This document shows positions 40,540 through 49,198 of a DNA stretch of 49,371 bases, piece by piece. Numbering within the stretch: position 1 is the first letter of the stretch; every line of letters begins with the position of its first letter. Position numbers and translations under genes: made by a program. The notes beneath the pieces are model-generated. The model was not told the DNA's origin. It worked only from the letters and a program-made list of their open reading frames with translations, and searched no databases. Source of the stretch: Nonomuraea sp. SBT364 (GTDB lineage: Bacteria; Actinomycetota; Actinomycetes; Streptosporangiales; Streptosporangiaceae); contig NZ_LAVL01000056.1 of NCBI RefSeq assembly GCF_001083785.1, positions 1 to 49,371 on the forward strand, read 5' to 3'.

Positions 40540-42243
40540 ATGGACCCGAGCCACTCCCCGGCGATGAGCGCCCCCCGGATGAGCAACACCACACGCTACC
40601 TCTGCGGCGCCACGTATCTGGACAACGATTTCCGGGATAAGGTGCTGGCAGAATTGCTTCTCGACCCCTTCAGGGCGGTTCCGCCCTCTTATGGGGGATG
40701 CGATCTTCTGCCGATCATCCATCACGCCCGCCGCTCCCGGTCGATGCTCGTCGTCCGCGACGGGCTCATCACCGCCATCCTGCTCCTCGGGTTCGCGCTG
40801 TCGCCGATGAGCGTCATCGGGTGGCTGTCGTTCCTGCTGCCCTTCGTCCTGCTCACGCTCGACGGGGTGCGGCGCGGGCCGGCGCTGGTGCGGGGGCTGC
40901 TCTGGTTCTGGGCGCTCGGCAGCTACGTCATCCTGTTCGTCCTCGTCGCGCTGCTGGCGAGCCTCGCCGGCCTCGGCGGGGCGGCCGGCGCCTTGTTCGT
41001 GTACGCGTTCTTCGAGAGCGCCGGCTCGTTCCTGGTGCCGCTCGCCACGCTGGGCGTCGCCGTCCTCTACCGCATCATCGTCTACACGACGCTCGCCGGG
41101 AGCCTCAAGCCCGGCGCTCCCCCGCCCGCGCCGGCCCCCGAGCAGCCGAAGACCGCCGACCGCCTCGGCTACGTCGCCCGCGCCCAGACGGGCAACATCA
41201 CGATGTACGCCAACGAGGACGCGTTCATGGGCGCCGGCGGCATCCAGCGGAGCTGGTCCATCGCCGTCGAGCTGGACCGGGTGCGCACGACCACGGAGAC
41301 CGGCCGCGGCACCCGCCGCCGCGAACGCCCGGTCGACATCGACCCGGCCGAGCTGCACGCCTTCGTCCGCACCCGGCTCACCGAGATGCGTGAGCAGGTG
41401 CTGCGGCCCAACGAGGGCATCCGGCGGCTCGACATCGGCGACCACGTGGTGGCGCGCGGCATCTACACGGTCGCCGACTGGCCGGGCGGCCCCGGCCGTG
41501 GCGCGCACCCGCTGATCGACCAGCACGGGCTGCCCCGCTACCTGGCCACGCCCGAGGAAATCGCGGCCATCAGCCGCCATCCGCAGGGCGGCATCCGCTA
41601 CTACCAGCGCGTAACGATCAGCCACGAGGGCCAGGAGATCCGCGACACTGCCGGTCACCTGGTCGCCCCGGCGGAGGATCAGGAGGCGGTCACCTCGGCG
41701 TTCATCTACCTGGCGGTCGAGGGGCGCATGCTCTACACGCAGTTCGTGGTGACCGCGCTGCCCCCGGCCAAGAAGGATTACCACGTGGTCGACCAGCTGC
41801 CGACCATGACGGGCGGGCGGATCGCGTGGGAGGCCGTCCGGGCGCTGAAGCTGCTCCTGCTGCGCGACGTGCTGGCCGCGCCCGTGCGGCTGGCGCGCAC
41901 CGCCGTGCGGGCCGTCCGCCAGCAGCTCGTCACGCCGGACCCGTCGCAGCACGTCGTCTACCCGTACGGCGCCCGGCTCAGCGTGCGTGAGCTCGGCGCG
42001 AGCGCCGGGATGCAGACCTACATCCAGCGGCTCGACACCGCCAAGTACGTCAAGCTGATCGAGCACCGGCTCACCGAGTCGGTGCTCGACTTCCTGGAGG
42101 ACAACGAGGTGGAGACGGGCGCCTACCGGATGCAGGCCGCCAACGTGATGATGGACATGTCGGTGCGCGACAGCGTCATCAACGCCCCGATCGCGATGGG
42201 CCTGAACGCGTCTGCGTCGATGGACCACCGTTCCCGCGGCTGA
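40540..42243 (+). CDS. Multi-pass membrane protein with C-terminal N-x-PIAMG-x-NA motif
   Basis: A 567-residue protein. The N-terminal half has four hydrophobic segments (about 70-105 and 118-180; for example LITAILLLGFALSPMSVIGWLSFLLPFVLL and GSFLVPLATLGVAVLYRIIVYT). The C-terminal half is soluble, with GYVARAQTGNITMYANEDAFMGAGG and a long alpha/beta region, and ends in SVRDSVINAPIAMGLNASASMD. The last motif recurs at the start of the next protein, encoded 10 bases downstream, so the two probably form one system. No enzyme motif was recognised. ATG 40540 has GGGAG eight bases upstream. Membrane sensing or pore activity is possible but not shown. Confidence 0.75.
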   Translation: MDPSHSPAMSAPRMSNTTRYLCGATYLDNDFRDKVLAELLLDPFRAVPPSYGGCDLLPIIHHARRSRSMLVVRDGLITAILLLGFALSPMSVIGWLSFLLPFVLLTLDGVRRGPALVRGLLWFWALGSYVILFVLVALLASLAGLGGAAGALFVYAFFESAGSFLVPLATLGVAVLYRIIVYTTLAGSLKPGAPPPAPAPEQPKTADRLGYVARAQTGNITMYANEDAFMGAGGIQRSWSIAVELDRVRTTTETGRGTRRRERPVDIDPAELHAFVRTRLTEMREQVLRPNEGIRRLDIGDHVVARGIYTVADWPGGPGRGAHPLIDQHGLPRYLATPEEIAAISRHPQGGIRYYQRVTISHEGQEIRDTAGHLVAPAEDQEAVTSAFIYLAVEGRMLYTQFVVTALPPAKKDYHVVDQLPTMTGGRIAWEAVRALKLLLLRDVLAAPVRLARTAVRAVRQQLVTPDPSQHVVYPYGARLSVRELGASAGMQTYIQRLDTAKYVKLIEHRLTESVLDFLEDNEVETGAYRMQAANVMMDMSVRDSVINAPIAMGLNASASMDHRSRG

Positions 42244-42253
42244 GAGGGCACCC

Positions 42254-42586
42254 ATGGGAGATCAGTACGGCATCCGCATCGACGGCGGCACGGTCAACGG
42301 CCCGATCGCGATGGGCCCGAACGCCCGCGCCACCGTCCACCATGCCGGCGCGGGCGAGGCCGGCCGGCTGCTGGACCGGCTCGTCCGGCTGCTGGCCGAG
42401 CACGAGCCGAGCCTGGCCGAGCCCGCCCGGGCGCGCCGGGACGCGGCCGACGTCCGGCAGGAGCTGCAGGAGGCCGAGCCGGACCGGGGCCGCGTCCTCG
42501 ACGCGCTGAAGCGGCTCTCGGTCAGGGCCGCGGAGGTGACGGCGATCGTCGAGGTCGTGGCGCAGATCCAGGCGCTGTTCGAATGA
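42254..42586 (+). CDS. DUF5955-like small protein with N-terminal VNGPIAMGPNA motif
   Basis: A 110-residue protein that starts with IDGGTVNGPIAMGPNARATVHH and continues as a charged helical bundle (AGRLLDRLVRLLAEHEPSL...DVRQELQEAEPDRGRVLDALKRLSVRAAEVTAIVEVVAQIQALF). This resembles DUF5955, an actinobacterial family seen beside membrane or NTPase effectors. The GPIAMG segment copies the C-terminus of the preceding membrane protein and may be a stacking or interaction element. ATG 42254 has GAGAGGG upstream and lies 10 bases after the previous stop, so they are co-expressed. No catalytic residues were seen. Confidence 0.75.
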   Translation: MGDQYGIRIDGGTVNGPIAMGPNARATVHHAGAGEAGRLLDRLVRLLAEHEPSLAEPARARRDAADVRQELQEAEPDRGRVLDALKRLSVRAAEVTAIVEVVAQIQALFE

Positions 42587-42625
42587 GGGCGGGGGCGAGA
42601 GTGAGGGCGAGCGTGCGGCGCCGGG

Positions 42626-44095
42626 TCACCCGTAGAGCGCCCGGATCCGGGCCTTGAGCAGCTTGCCGGCGCCGTTCCTCGGCAGCTCGTCCACCAGTTC
42701 CACATATTTCGGGATCTTGTAGCGGGCGAGCCGTCCGTCCAGGAAGGCGATCAGCTCCTCGGGCCCGACCGTCTCCTCCGGCCTCGGCACCACGATCGCC
42801 TTGCCCACCTCGCCCCACTTCTCGTCGGGCACCCCGATCACCGCGCACTCGGCGACCGCGCGGTGCCCGTACAGGACGCTCTCCACCTCGGCGGGATAGA
42901 CGTTCTCGCCGCCGGAGATGATCAGGTCGGTGATCCGGTCGGAGATGCGCACGAAGCCGTCCTCGTCGGCCACGCCGACGTCGCCGGAGCGGAACCACCC
43001 GTCGGGCGACAGGACCCGCGCCGTCTCCTCCGGCCGCCGCCAGTAGCCGGGGGTGACGTTCGGGCCCTGTACGTGGACCTCGCCCGGTTCGCCGGGACGC
43101 GCGGGCGAGCCGTCGGCGGCGACGAGCCGGACGTCGGTGAAGAAGCACGGCACCCCGGCCGTCCCCGCCTTGTCGACCGAGCGCGCCGCCCCGAGGAAGA
43201 GGGCGCCCGGGGCGGTCTCGGTCATGCCGTAGCCCTGCAGGAACGTCAGTCCCCGGTCCTGGTAGACCCGGATCAGCGGCTCGGGCACCGGCGCGCCGCC
43301 GCACAGCAGGTGCCGCAGGCTCGACAGGTCGGCCGTCGCCCAGCGCGGCGACGCCGCGAGAAACTGGAACATGGCCGGCACCCCGAACATCACGGTGACC
43401 CGTTCCCGCTCGATCAGGTCGTAGGCCCTCCCGACGTCGAAGCCCGGCTCCAGGATCGCCCGCGCCCCCTTGAGCACGCCGGGCACCAGCGTCTGGGCGA
43501 GCGCCGCGATGTGGAACAGCGGGGCGCTGACCAGCACCACCTCGTCGTCGCCGAGCGGCACGTCGACGAGCAGGTTGACGGCGTTCCAGACGAGGTTGCC
43601 GTGGGTGAGCACGGCGCCCTTGGGCCGGCCGGTGGTGCCCGAGGTGTACATGATCAGGCACAGGTCGTCGTGCCCGACCGGCTCGTCGATCGGCTCCGGG
43701 CTCCCGGCGGCCACCAGGTCCTCGAACGCGGAGACGTGCCGGCCCGGCAGCCCGGCCCCGTCCTGCCCCTCCCCCAGCAGCACGACCGAGGCGCCGGCGT
43801 CGTCCAGGACGTGGCGCAGCTCGGGGGCCGCCAGCCGGGTGTTGACCGGCACGAACACCGCGCCGATCAGCCCGGCGGCGAAGAACGTCTCCACCAGCGC
43901 CGGATGGTTGGGCCCGAGGTAGGCCACCCGGTCGCCGTGCCGCACGCCGAGCCCGCGCAGCGCCGAGGCCAGCCGGTTGGTGCGCAGGTGCAGGTCACGG
44001 TAGGTGCGGCGGTCGTCGCGGTAGCTGAGGGCCACCCGGTCCGGCGTCATCCGCGCCCGGCGCGCGGGCCACGAGCCCAGTCCCTGATTGCGCAT
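42626..44095 (-). CDS. Acyl-CoA synthetase (ANL superfamily AMP-ligase)
   Basis: A 489-residue ligase. The P-loop-like motif MYTSGTTGRPKGAVLTH (A3), YGMTETAP (A5), DGWFRSGDVG (A7), RISDRITDLIISGGENVYPAEVE (A8) and the C-terminal RNGAGKLLKARI with the catalytic Lys (A10) are all present. It activates a carboxylic acid with ATP and transfers it to CoA. The motif order fits medium/long-chain fatty-acid-CoA ligases rather than peptide synthetase A domains. There is no carrier domain. ATG 44095 has GAGGAG five bases upstream. A GTG two codons earlier is too close to that site. It is a single gene, convergent with the DUF5955-like gene. The substrate is unknown. Confidence 0.93.
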   Translation of the reverse strand: MRNQGLGSWPARRARMTPDRVALSYRDDRRTYRDLHLRTNRLASALRGLGVRHGDRVAYLGPNHPALVETFFAAGLIGAVFVPVNTRLAAPELRHVLDDAGASVVLLGEGQDGAGLPGRHVSAFEDLVAAGSPEPIDEPVGHDDLCLIMYTSGTTGRPKGAVLTHGNLVWNAVNLLVDVPLGDDEVVLVSAPLFHIAALAQTLVPGVLKGARAILEPGFDVGRAYDLIERERVTVMFGVPAMFQFLAASPRWATADLSSLRHLLCGGAPVPEPLIRVYQDRGLTFLQGYGMTETAPGALFLGAARSVDKAGTAGVPCFFTDVRLVAADGSPARPGEPGEVHVQGPNVTPGYWRRPEETARVLSPDGWFRSGDVGVADEDGFVRISDRITDLIISGGENVYPAEVESVLYGHRAVAECAVIGVPDEKWGEVGKAIVVPRPEETVGPEELIAFLDGRLARYKIPKYVELVDELPRNGAGKLLKARIRALYG

Positions 44096-44155
44096 CGGCA
44101 CTCCTCGGGGGGTTTTGCCCCAAGTTAGGCCACTATCCGAGGCGTGTCACCGTGC

Positions 44156-44524
44156 TCAGAGCCCGCCTTCGTACACCCAGCGCCCGTCCACGCGGGCGAA
44201 CCTGCTGTTCTCCTCCATCGCGCCGGCGCGCCCGCGCTTTCGGTAGTGCGCCCGGAACCGCACGGTTCCCTCGGTGTGCACGACGCTCCCGCCGGTGGTC
44301 TCCAGGATCTCCAGCCCGGTCCACCGCACCCGCCGATCGAGCCCGGCGCCCGGCGGCCGGCTCGCCGGATGCCACGTGCGCAGCAGGTAGGCCTCGTCGC
44401 CCACGGCGAACGCGCTGAACCGCGAGCGCATGAGCAGCTCCGCCGTCGGCGCCGCGGCCTCCCCCCGGTGGAAGCGTCCGCAGCAGTCGCGGTAGGGGGC
44501 GCTCAGCCCGCAGTGACATGCCAT
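44156..44524 (-). CDS. YchJ-like (UPF0225) protein with N-terminal SEC-C-type zinc motif
   Basis: A 122-residue protein: MACHCGLSAPYRDCCGRFHRGEAAAPTAELLMRSRFSAFAVGD, the cysteine-rich start of the YchJ/SEC-C family, followed by the NTF2-like core (AYLLRTWHPASRP...VRFRAHYRKRGRAGAMEENSRFARVDGRWVYEGG). The cysteines and histidine probably bind zinc. The function of the family is not established. ATG 44524 lies inside the 3' end of the sirtuin gene (22-base overlap), so the two are translationally coupled. Confidence 0.88.
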   Translation of the reverse strand: MACHCGLSAPYRDCCGRFHRGEAAAPTAELLMRSRFSAFAVGDEAYLLRTWHPASRPPGAGLDRRVRWTGLEILETTGGSVVHTEGTVRFRAHYRKRGRAGAMEENSRFARVDGRWVYEGGL

Positions 44525-45375
44525 CCCCCCATTGTGCCGGGGGCGCCGGCGGCCGAGGACAGGCCGGCGGTCAGGCCGGTGAGTGTGGGGCCGAGAGGGG
44601 CGTCGAGGGTGAGCAGGGCGTCGGCGTCGCCGCCGGTGGGGCCCTGGTTGACGATGGCGATGGGGATGCCGAGCGCCGCCGCCCGGGTGACGAAGCGCAG
44701 CCCCGACCGCACCTTCAGGGACGAGCCGAGCACGAGCAGCGTGCGCGCGGCCGCGACGAGGGCGGAGCACTCGTCCACGCGGGCGCGGGGGACGTTCTCG
44801 CCGAAGAAGATGACGTCGGGCTTCAGGACGCCGCCGCACGCGCGGCAGTCGACCAGGCGGAAGCTCTCCTCCTGCTCGCCGGTCAGCTCGGCGTCGCCGT
44901 CGGGGTTGATCCGGCCGTCGGCGTCCCAGCCGGGGTTGGCCGCGCGCAGCCGGGCGTCGAGGTCGAGGCGCGGGGTGCGCTCCCGGCACGACAGGCAGAC
45001 GACCCGGTCCAGGCCGCCGTGCAGCTCGATCACCCGGCGGGCCCCGGCGGCCTGGTGCAGGCCGTCGACGTTCTGCGTGACGACGCCCGCGACCAGGCCG
45101 CGCCGTTCGAGCTCGGCCACCGCCCGGTGGCCGTCGTTCGGGCGGGCGGCGCCGATCTGCCGCCAGCCGACGTGGCTGCGCGCCCAGTAGCGGCGGCGCG
45201 CCCGCTCGCTGCCGGTGAACATCTGGTACGTCATCGGATCGGACTTGCGGGCCCGGCCCGTCGGGCCCCGGTAGTCGGGGATGCCGGACTCGGTGGACAG
45301 GCCCGCCCCGCTGAGCACCACCACCCCGCCGCCGGCCACCAGCTCCGCCAGCGACCTCTTCGCGCTCTCGTTCAC
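44503..45375 (-). CDS. Sir2-family NAD-dependent protein deacylase
   Basis: A 290-residue sirtuin. VLSGAGLSTESGIPDYRGP holds the GAGxSxxSGIPDFR-type NAD motif, TQNVDGLHQ and IELHGG hold the catalytic Asn-Asp and His, CLSC...CRACG is the four-Cys zinc site, and FFGENVP and LGSSLKV complete the fold. It removes acyl groups from lysines, using NAD. GTG 45375 is the start. The ribosome site GGAAGG abuts it, which is unusual, so a start a little further down is possible. It overlaps the YchJ-like gene and follows the polysaccharide deacetylase by 22 bases. Confidence 0.92.
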   Translation of the reverse strand: MNESAKRSLAELVAGGGVVVLSGAGLSTESGIPDYRGPTGRARKSDPMTYQMFTGSERARRRYWARSHVGWRQIGAARPNDGHRAVAELERRGLVAGVVTQNVDGLHQAAGARRVIELHGGLDRVVCLSCRERTPRLDLDARLRAANPGWDADGRINPDGDAELTGEQEESFRLVDCRACGGVLKPDVIFFGENVPRARVDECSALVAAARTLLVLGSSLKVRSGLRFVTRAAALGIPIAIVNQGPTGGDADALLTLDAPLGPTLTGLTAGLSSAAGAPGTMGGWHVTAG

Positions 45376-45397
45376 CCTTCCATGGTGCCCGAGACCG

Positions 45398-46111
45398 TCA
45401 AGCGGAGCCGCCGAGCAGCTCGCCGACCGTGACGAACCGGTAGCCGTCGGCCCGCAGCGCCCGCACCACCCCGGCGATGGCCCCCCGGGTCTGGCGCCCG
45501 TTGGAGTACCAGGGGTGGAGCAGCACGATCGAGCCGGGCCGGACCTGCTCGCGCACCTGGTCGACGATCTGCGCGGAGGTGGGGGTGGCGCCGGAGTCGG
45601 GCTCCACGTCCCACATCACGGTGACGCGGTCGTGCTCGGCCAGGTAGAGCGGCAGCGTCAGCAGCTTCTTGCCGGTCGGCGGCCGGAACGGGATGTCGCC
45701 CCGCTGCCCGGCCCGCCGGATGAGCGCGTCGGTCGGCTCGATCTCGGCCGCGACCGTGGCCGGCGGGACGAACACCATCCGCCGGTGCGTGAACGTGTGG
45801 TTGCCGAGCTGGTGCCCGGCCGCGACCAGCGCCGCCGCGTGCTCGGGCGCGTCACGCAGCTCGGACCCGACGACGAAGAACGTCGCCGGCGCCTTCTCGG
45901 CGGCGAGGATGCCGATGATCTCCCGCGTGTGCTCGTCCGGGCCGTCGTCGAAGGTCAGGGCCACGACCTTCGCCCCCGTCTCGACCCGGTCCACGAGCCG
46001 CCCGGCGAGCTGGAACGTCCGCGCGTTCATCACCAGATAACACCCTGCCGCCACGACGACCAGCAGCGCGACGGTGACCGCCAGCCCTCTGCGAATCCGC
46101 GATGCCCTCAT
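45398..46111 (-). CDS. Membrane-anchored polysaccharide deacetylase (NodB homology)
   Basis: A 237-residue protein. The N-terminal hydrophobic segment (GLAVTVALLVVVAAGCYLVM, about 9-28) anchors it outside. The NodB domain has ALTFDDGPD (metal Asp and base Asp), LGNHTFTHRRM (metal His pair), FRPPTGKK, and LLHPWYS near the end (catalytic His). It removes N-acetyl or O-acetyl groups from cell-wall or other glycans. ATG 46111 opens the frame in the direction of the sirtuin. It is divergent from the heparinase-like gene across a 105-base promoter region. Confidence 0.92.
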   Translation of the reverse strand: MRASRIRRGLAVTVALLVVVAAGCYLVMNARTFQLAGRLVDRVETGAKVVALTFDDGPDEHTREIIGILAAEKAPATFFVVGSELRDAPEHAAALVAAGHQLGNHTFTHRRMVFVPPATVAAEIEPTDALIRRAGQRGDIPFRPPTGKKLLTLPLYLAEHDRVTVMWDVEPDSGATPTSAQIVDQVREQVRPGSIVLLHPWYSNGRQTRGAIAGVVRALRADGYRFVTVGELLGGSA

Positions 46112-46182
46112 GGGCGCAGGAGTGTACTCACGGAGCTGACCACTCCGATCGGTTATGTGAAAGAGTGTCCTAGCTGTTCAAC

Positions 46183-46199
46183 TTCGATCACATTCGATC
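46183..46199. promoter_or_regulatory. TTCGATC direct repeats before the heparinase-like gene
   Basis: TTCGATC at 46183-46189 and 46193-46199, ten bases apart, lies just upstream of the heparinase-like gene, with a related CCGATCGG at 46146-46153. DeoR-type regulators often bind direct repeats of this kind, and such a regulator is encoded by the second gene of this unit. Autoregulation is inferred. Confidence 0.4.
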
Positions 46200-46216
46200 G
46201 GAATGATGGGGTGATG

Positions 46217-48076
46217 ATGACCGACACCGCGACGGGCCCGCTGCTCACCGCATGGGGGGCACCGGGGGCACCGGGGGCCCTGGGGGAGAAGCTCGCCCAC
46301 CTGCTGCTGCCGCCCGACGCCGCGCTTCCGCCCGTGTCCCCGGCGGACCCCGGCGCAGCGGTGCGGGACCTGGCCCGCGCCGAGCGTGGCACGCCCTGGC
46401 CGCAGCCGCTCGCCTCGCAGTACGCGCGTTACTTCAAGGACGGCGACCGCACCTCGTACGAGACCAGCGTCTTCACCCGGCAGGACCGGCTGACCAGGGC
46501 CGTGCTCATGGCGGTGGCCACCGGCGACGGCGCCTGGGTGGACGAGGCCGCCGACGGGATCGTGCTGCTGTGCGAGCAGAGCTCGTGGTGCTGGCCGGCG
46601 CACGACGACCATCACCGGCGCCTCGGCGTGGTGCTGCCCGACCTGTCCGGCCCGTACCTCGACCTGGGCGCCGCCGATGTGGCCGGGCAGCTCGCGTGGG
46701 CCGACCACGCGCTCGGGCGGCTGTTCGACGAACGGTTCCCGGGGCTGCGTGAGCGGGTGCGCGACGAGGTGCGGACCCGGGTGCTGGAGCCGTTCACCCG
46801 GCGGCGCGACTGGCACTGGCTGGGGCTCGACGGCGACGTGCACAACTGGTGCCCGTGGATCTGCGGCAACGTGCTCGTCGCCGCACTGCGCCTGGCCGAG
46901 CCCGGCGCCGAGCGGGCCGGGCAGGTCGCCTGGGCGGTGGCGGGCGTCGACCGCTACCTGGCCGCGCTGCCCGCCGACGGCTCCGTCGACGAGGGCTACG
47001 AATACTGGTGGAACGGCGCCTGCCGTGCGCTGGAGGCCCTGGACGTGCTGGAGCACGCCACCTCCGGCGCGCTCACCGCCGTGGACGTCCCGGTCGTCCG
47101 GCAGACCGTACGCTTCCCGCACCGGATGCACCTGGGCGGGCCGTGGTACGTGAACTTCGCCGACGCCCGCGCGCTGCCCCCCGCCGGGCAGCCGTGGCAG
47201 GTGGTGCACCGGTGGGCGCGGCGGCTCGGTGAGCAGGACGCCGGACGGCACGCCGCCGCGCACCGCGACGCCGCCGTCTCCCCCGAGGCCGAGCTGGGCC
47301 GGGCACTGGCCGAGCTGGCCGACGAGACGTGGCGCACCGCCGGGCCCGCCGAGCCGCCACTGGCCGACGGCGTCTGGCTGCCCGGCACGCAGGTGGGCGT
47401 GGCGCGCACCCGCGACGGGCTGACGCTCGCGGTCAAGGGCGGGCACAACGCCGAGCACCACAACCACAACGACGTCGGCTCGGTGATCATCGCCGTCGAC
47501 GGCGTCCCGGTCGTCGCGGACGCGGGACGGCCCACGTACACGGCTCAGACGTTCGGGCCCGACCGCTACGCGATCTGGACCATGCGCAGCGACTGGCACA
47601 GCGTGCCCGAGGTGCGCGGCACGCCGCAGGGGCAGGGCGAGCGGTTCCGCGCCCGCGACACCGAGGTGACCGACGAGGCGGGGATCTTCCGCGTACGGCT
47701 CGACCTGGCGGAGGCCTACCCCGTGGAGGGCCTGGCGCGGTGGTGGCGGACGGCCAGGCTCGACCGGGACGCCGGGACGGTCACGATCGAGGACGCCTGG
47801 AGCTTCGCCGCCGCCGGTGCCGGCAGCGTCCTGCACTACCTGCTGGCCGGGCAGGTGACGCTCTCCGCCGGACGCGCGGAGGTGCGGCCCGTCGGCGGCG
47901 GCCGGACGGTGTTCCTCTCGTGGGACCCGGGCCGGGCGGCCGTCTCGACGACCGTCCGCGAGCTGGACGACCCTATGCTCTCCTCGGTGTGGGGCGAGCG
48001 GATGACGCGGCTGGAGCTGCGGCTGCCCGGCACGGCCGGCGGCTCCTTCCGGATCCAGGCAGGGGTGTGCGCATGA
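46217..48076 (+). CDS. Heparinase II/III-like polysaccharide lyase
   Basis: A 619-residue protein. The N-terminal alpha-toroid (for example DWHWLGLDGDVHNWCPWICGNVL and YEYWWNGACRALEALD) and the C-terminal beta-sandwich (GHNAEHHNHNDVGSVIIAVDG, with the H-x-H-x-D metal/catalytic motif of heparinase_II_III) match the family of uronic-acid or glycan lyases. No signal peptide is visible, so it may be cytosolic and act on imported oligosaccharides. ATG 46217 is chosen for the GGGG five bases upstream. GTG/ATG codons at 46211 and 46214 are alternatives. Its stop overlaps the regulator gene (ATGA), giving a lyase-regulator operon. Confidence 0.88.
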   Translation: MTDTATGPLLTAWGAPGAPGALGEKLAHLLLPPDAALPPVSPADPGAAVRDLARAERGTPWPQPLASQYARYFKDGDRTSYETSVFTRQDRLTRAVLMAVATGDGAWVDEAADGIVLLCEQSSWCWPAHDDHHRRLGVVLPDLSGPYLDLGAADVAGQLAWADHALGRLFDERFPGLRERVRDEVRTRVLEPFTRRRDWHWLGLDGDVHNWCPWICGNVLVAALRLAEPGAERAGQVAWAVAGVDRYLAALPADGSVDEGYEYWWNGACRALEALDVLEHATSGALTAVDVPVVRQTVRFPHRMHLGGPWYVNFADARALPPAGQPWQVVHRWARRLGEQDAGRHAAAHRDAAVSPEAELGRALAELADETWRTAGPAEPPLADGVWLPGTQVGVARTRDGLTLAVKGGHNAEHHNHNDVGSVIIAVDGVPVVADAGRPTYTAQTFGPDRYAIWTMRSDWHSVPEVRGTPQGQGERFRARDTEVTDEAGIFRVRLDLAEAYPVEGLARWWRTARLDRDAGTVTIEDAWSFAAAGAGSVLHYLLAGQVTLSAGRAEVRPVGGGRTVFLSWDPGRAAVSTTVRELDDPMLSSVWGERMTRLELRLPGTAGGSFRIQAGVCA

Positions 48077-49176
48077 CCGTTCCCGACTCCGCGACGCCGC
48101 TGCCCGACGAGCGGCGCGCCCAGGTGATCGAGCTGCTGCGCCGGCGCGGCGTCGTACGGGTCAACGACCTGGCCGCCGAGCTGGACGTCTCCGCCATCAC
48201 CATCCGGCGCGACATCGCGCTGCTGGCCTCCCAGGGGGTCATCCGCCGGGTCCGCGGCGGAGCCGTCCTCCACTCCGGCGACCCCGAGCCCGCGCCGGAG
48301 GCCGCCCCCGAGCCGGGCCCCGCCGACCAGCTCACGATCGGGATGGTCGTGCCGTCGCTCGACTACTACTGGCCGGACGTGATCCGCGGTGTCCGGCAGG
48401 CGGCCGCCGACGCCGGCGTCCGCGTCGTGCTGCGCGGCGCCACCTACCAGGCCGCCGACGAGCGGCGGCAGCTGTCCTGGCTGGTGGAGTTCCTGGGCGT
48501 GGACGGCCTGCTGGTGGCGCCCACCGTCACGGGCGACGACGGCGAGGCACTGGTCCGCTGGCTCCAGCGGGCCGGCGTGCCCGTCGTGCTCATCGAGCGC
48601 ACCGCCACCCTCGGTCCGTACCAGGAGGCGATGGAGTCCGTCGTGAGCGACCACGCCCTCGGCGCCGCGATGGCCGTCCGCCATCTGGCCACGCTCGGCC
48701 ACCGCCGTATCGGCGTCGTCACCACCTCCCAGAGTCCCACCGCCCCCCACATCCGGCGCGGCTGGCGGCAGGCCTGCGACGAGCTCGGCCTTCCGCCCGA
48801 CGGCGCTCTCGACGTCACCACCGCCGACCAGCGCAGCCCCGCCTGGCCCGCGCAGCTCGACGAGGTCCTGACGCGCTGCCGGTCCACCGGCGCCACCGCG
48901 CTCCTCGTGCACTCCGACCCGGAGGCGATCAGCCTCGTCGAACGCTGCCAGGAGCTCGGCATCCGGGTCCCCGGCGACCTCGCGGTCGTCACCTACGACG
49001 ACGAGGTCGCCGAGCTGTGCGACCCGCCCCTGACCGCCGTCCGTCCTCCCAAGGCCGCCATCGGGCGTGCCGCGTTCGCCCTGCTCGCCGCCCGCCTCGC
49101 CGACCCCGACCCGCACCGCCCGGCCCACCGCATGGTGGTCGAACCCACCCTCATGGTGCGCACTTCATCGTCATAG
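48073..49176 (+). CDS. DeoR-type HTH + LacI-like sugar-sensor regulator
   Basis: A 367-residue hybrid regulator. The N-terminal DeoR winged helix (RRAQVIELLRRRGVVRVNDLAAELDVSAITIRRDIALLASQGVIRRVRGGAVL, about 14-66) is joined by a Pro/Glu/Ala linker to a periplasmic-binding-protein-like domain of the LacI/GalR type (TIGMVVPSLDYYWPDVIRGVRQAA...VVTYDDEVAELCDPPLTAVRPP). DeoR domains usually carry an unrelated DeoRC sensor, so the LacI-type sensor is notable but known in actinomycetes. ATG 48073 overlaps the lyase stop. It probably represses the lyase operon until a sugar is bound. Confidence 0.92.
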   Translation: MTVPDSATPLPDERRAQVIELLRRRGVVRVNDLAAELDVSAITIRRDIALLASQGVIRRVRGGAVLHSGDPEPAPEAAPEPGPADQLTIGMVVPSLDYYWPDVIRGVRQAAADAGVRVVLRGATYQAADERRQLSWLVEFLGVDGLLVAPTVTGDDGEALVRWLQRAGVPVVLIERTATLGPYQEAMESVVSDHALGAAMAVRHLATLGHRRIGVVTTSQSPTAPHIRRGWRQACDELGLPPDGALDVTTADQRSPAWPAQLDEVLTRCRSTGATALLVHSDPEAISLVERCQELGIRVPGDLAVVTYDDEVAELCDPPLTAVRPPKAAIGRAAFALLAARLADPDPHRPAHRMVVEPTLMVRTSSS

Positions 49177-49198
49177 GGTTTCGGGGTCCTTCACCTCG

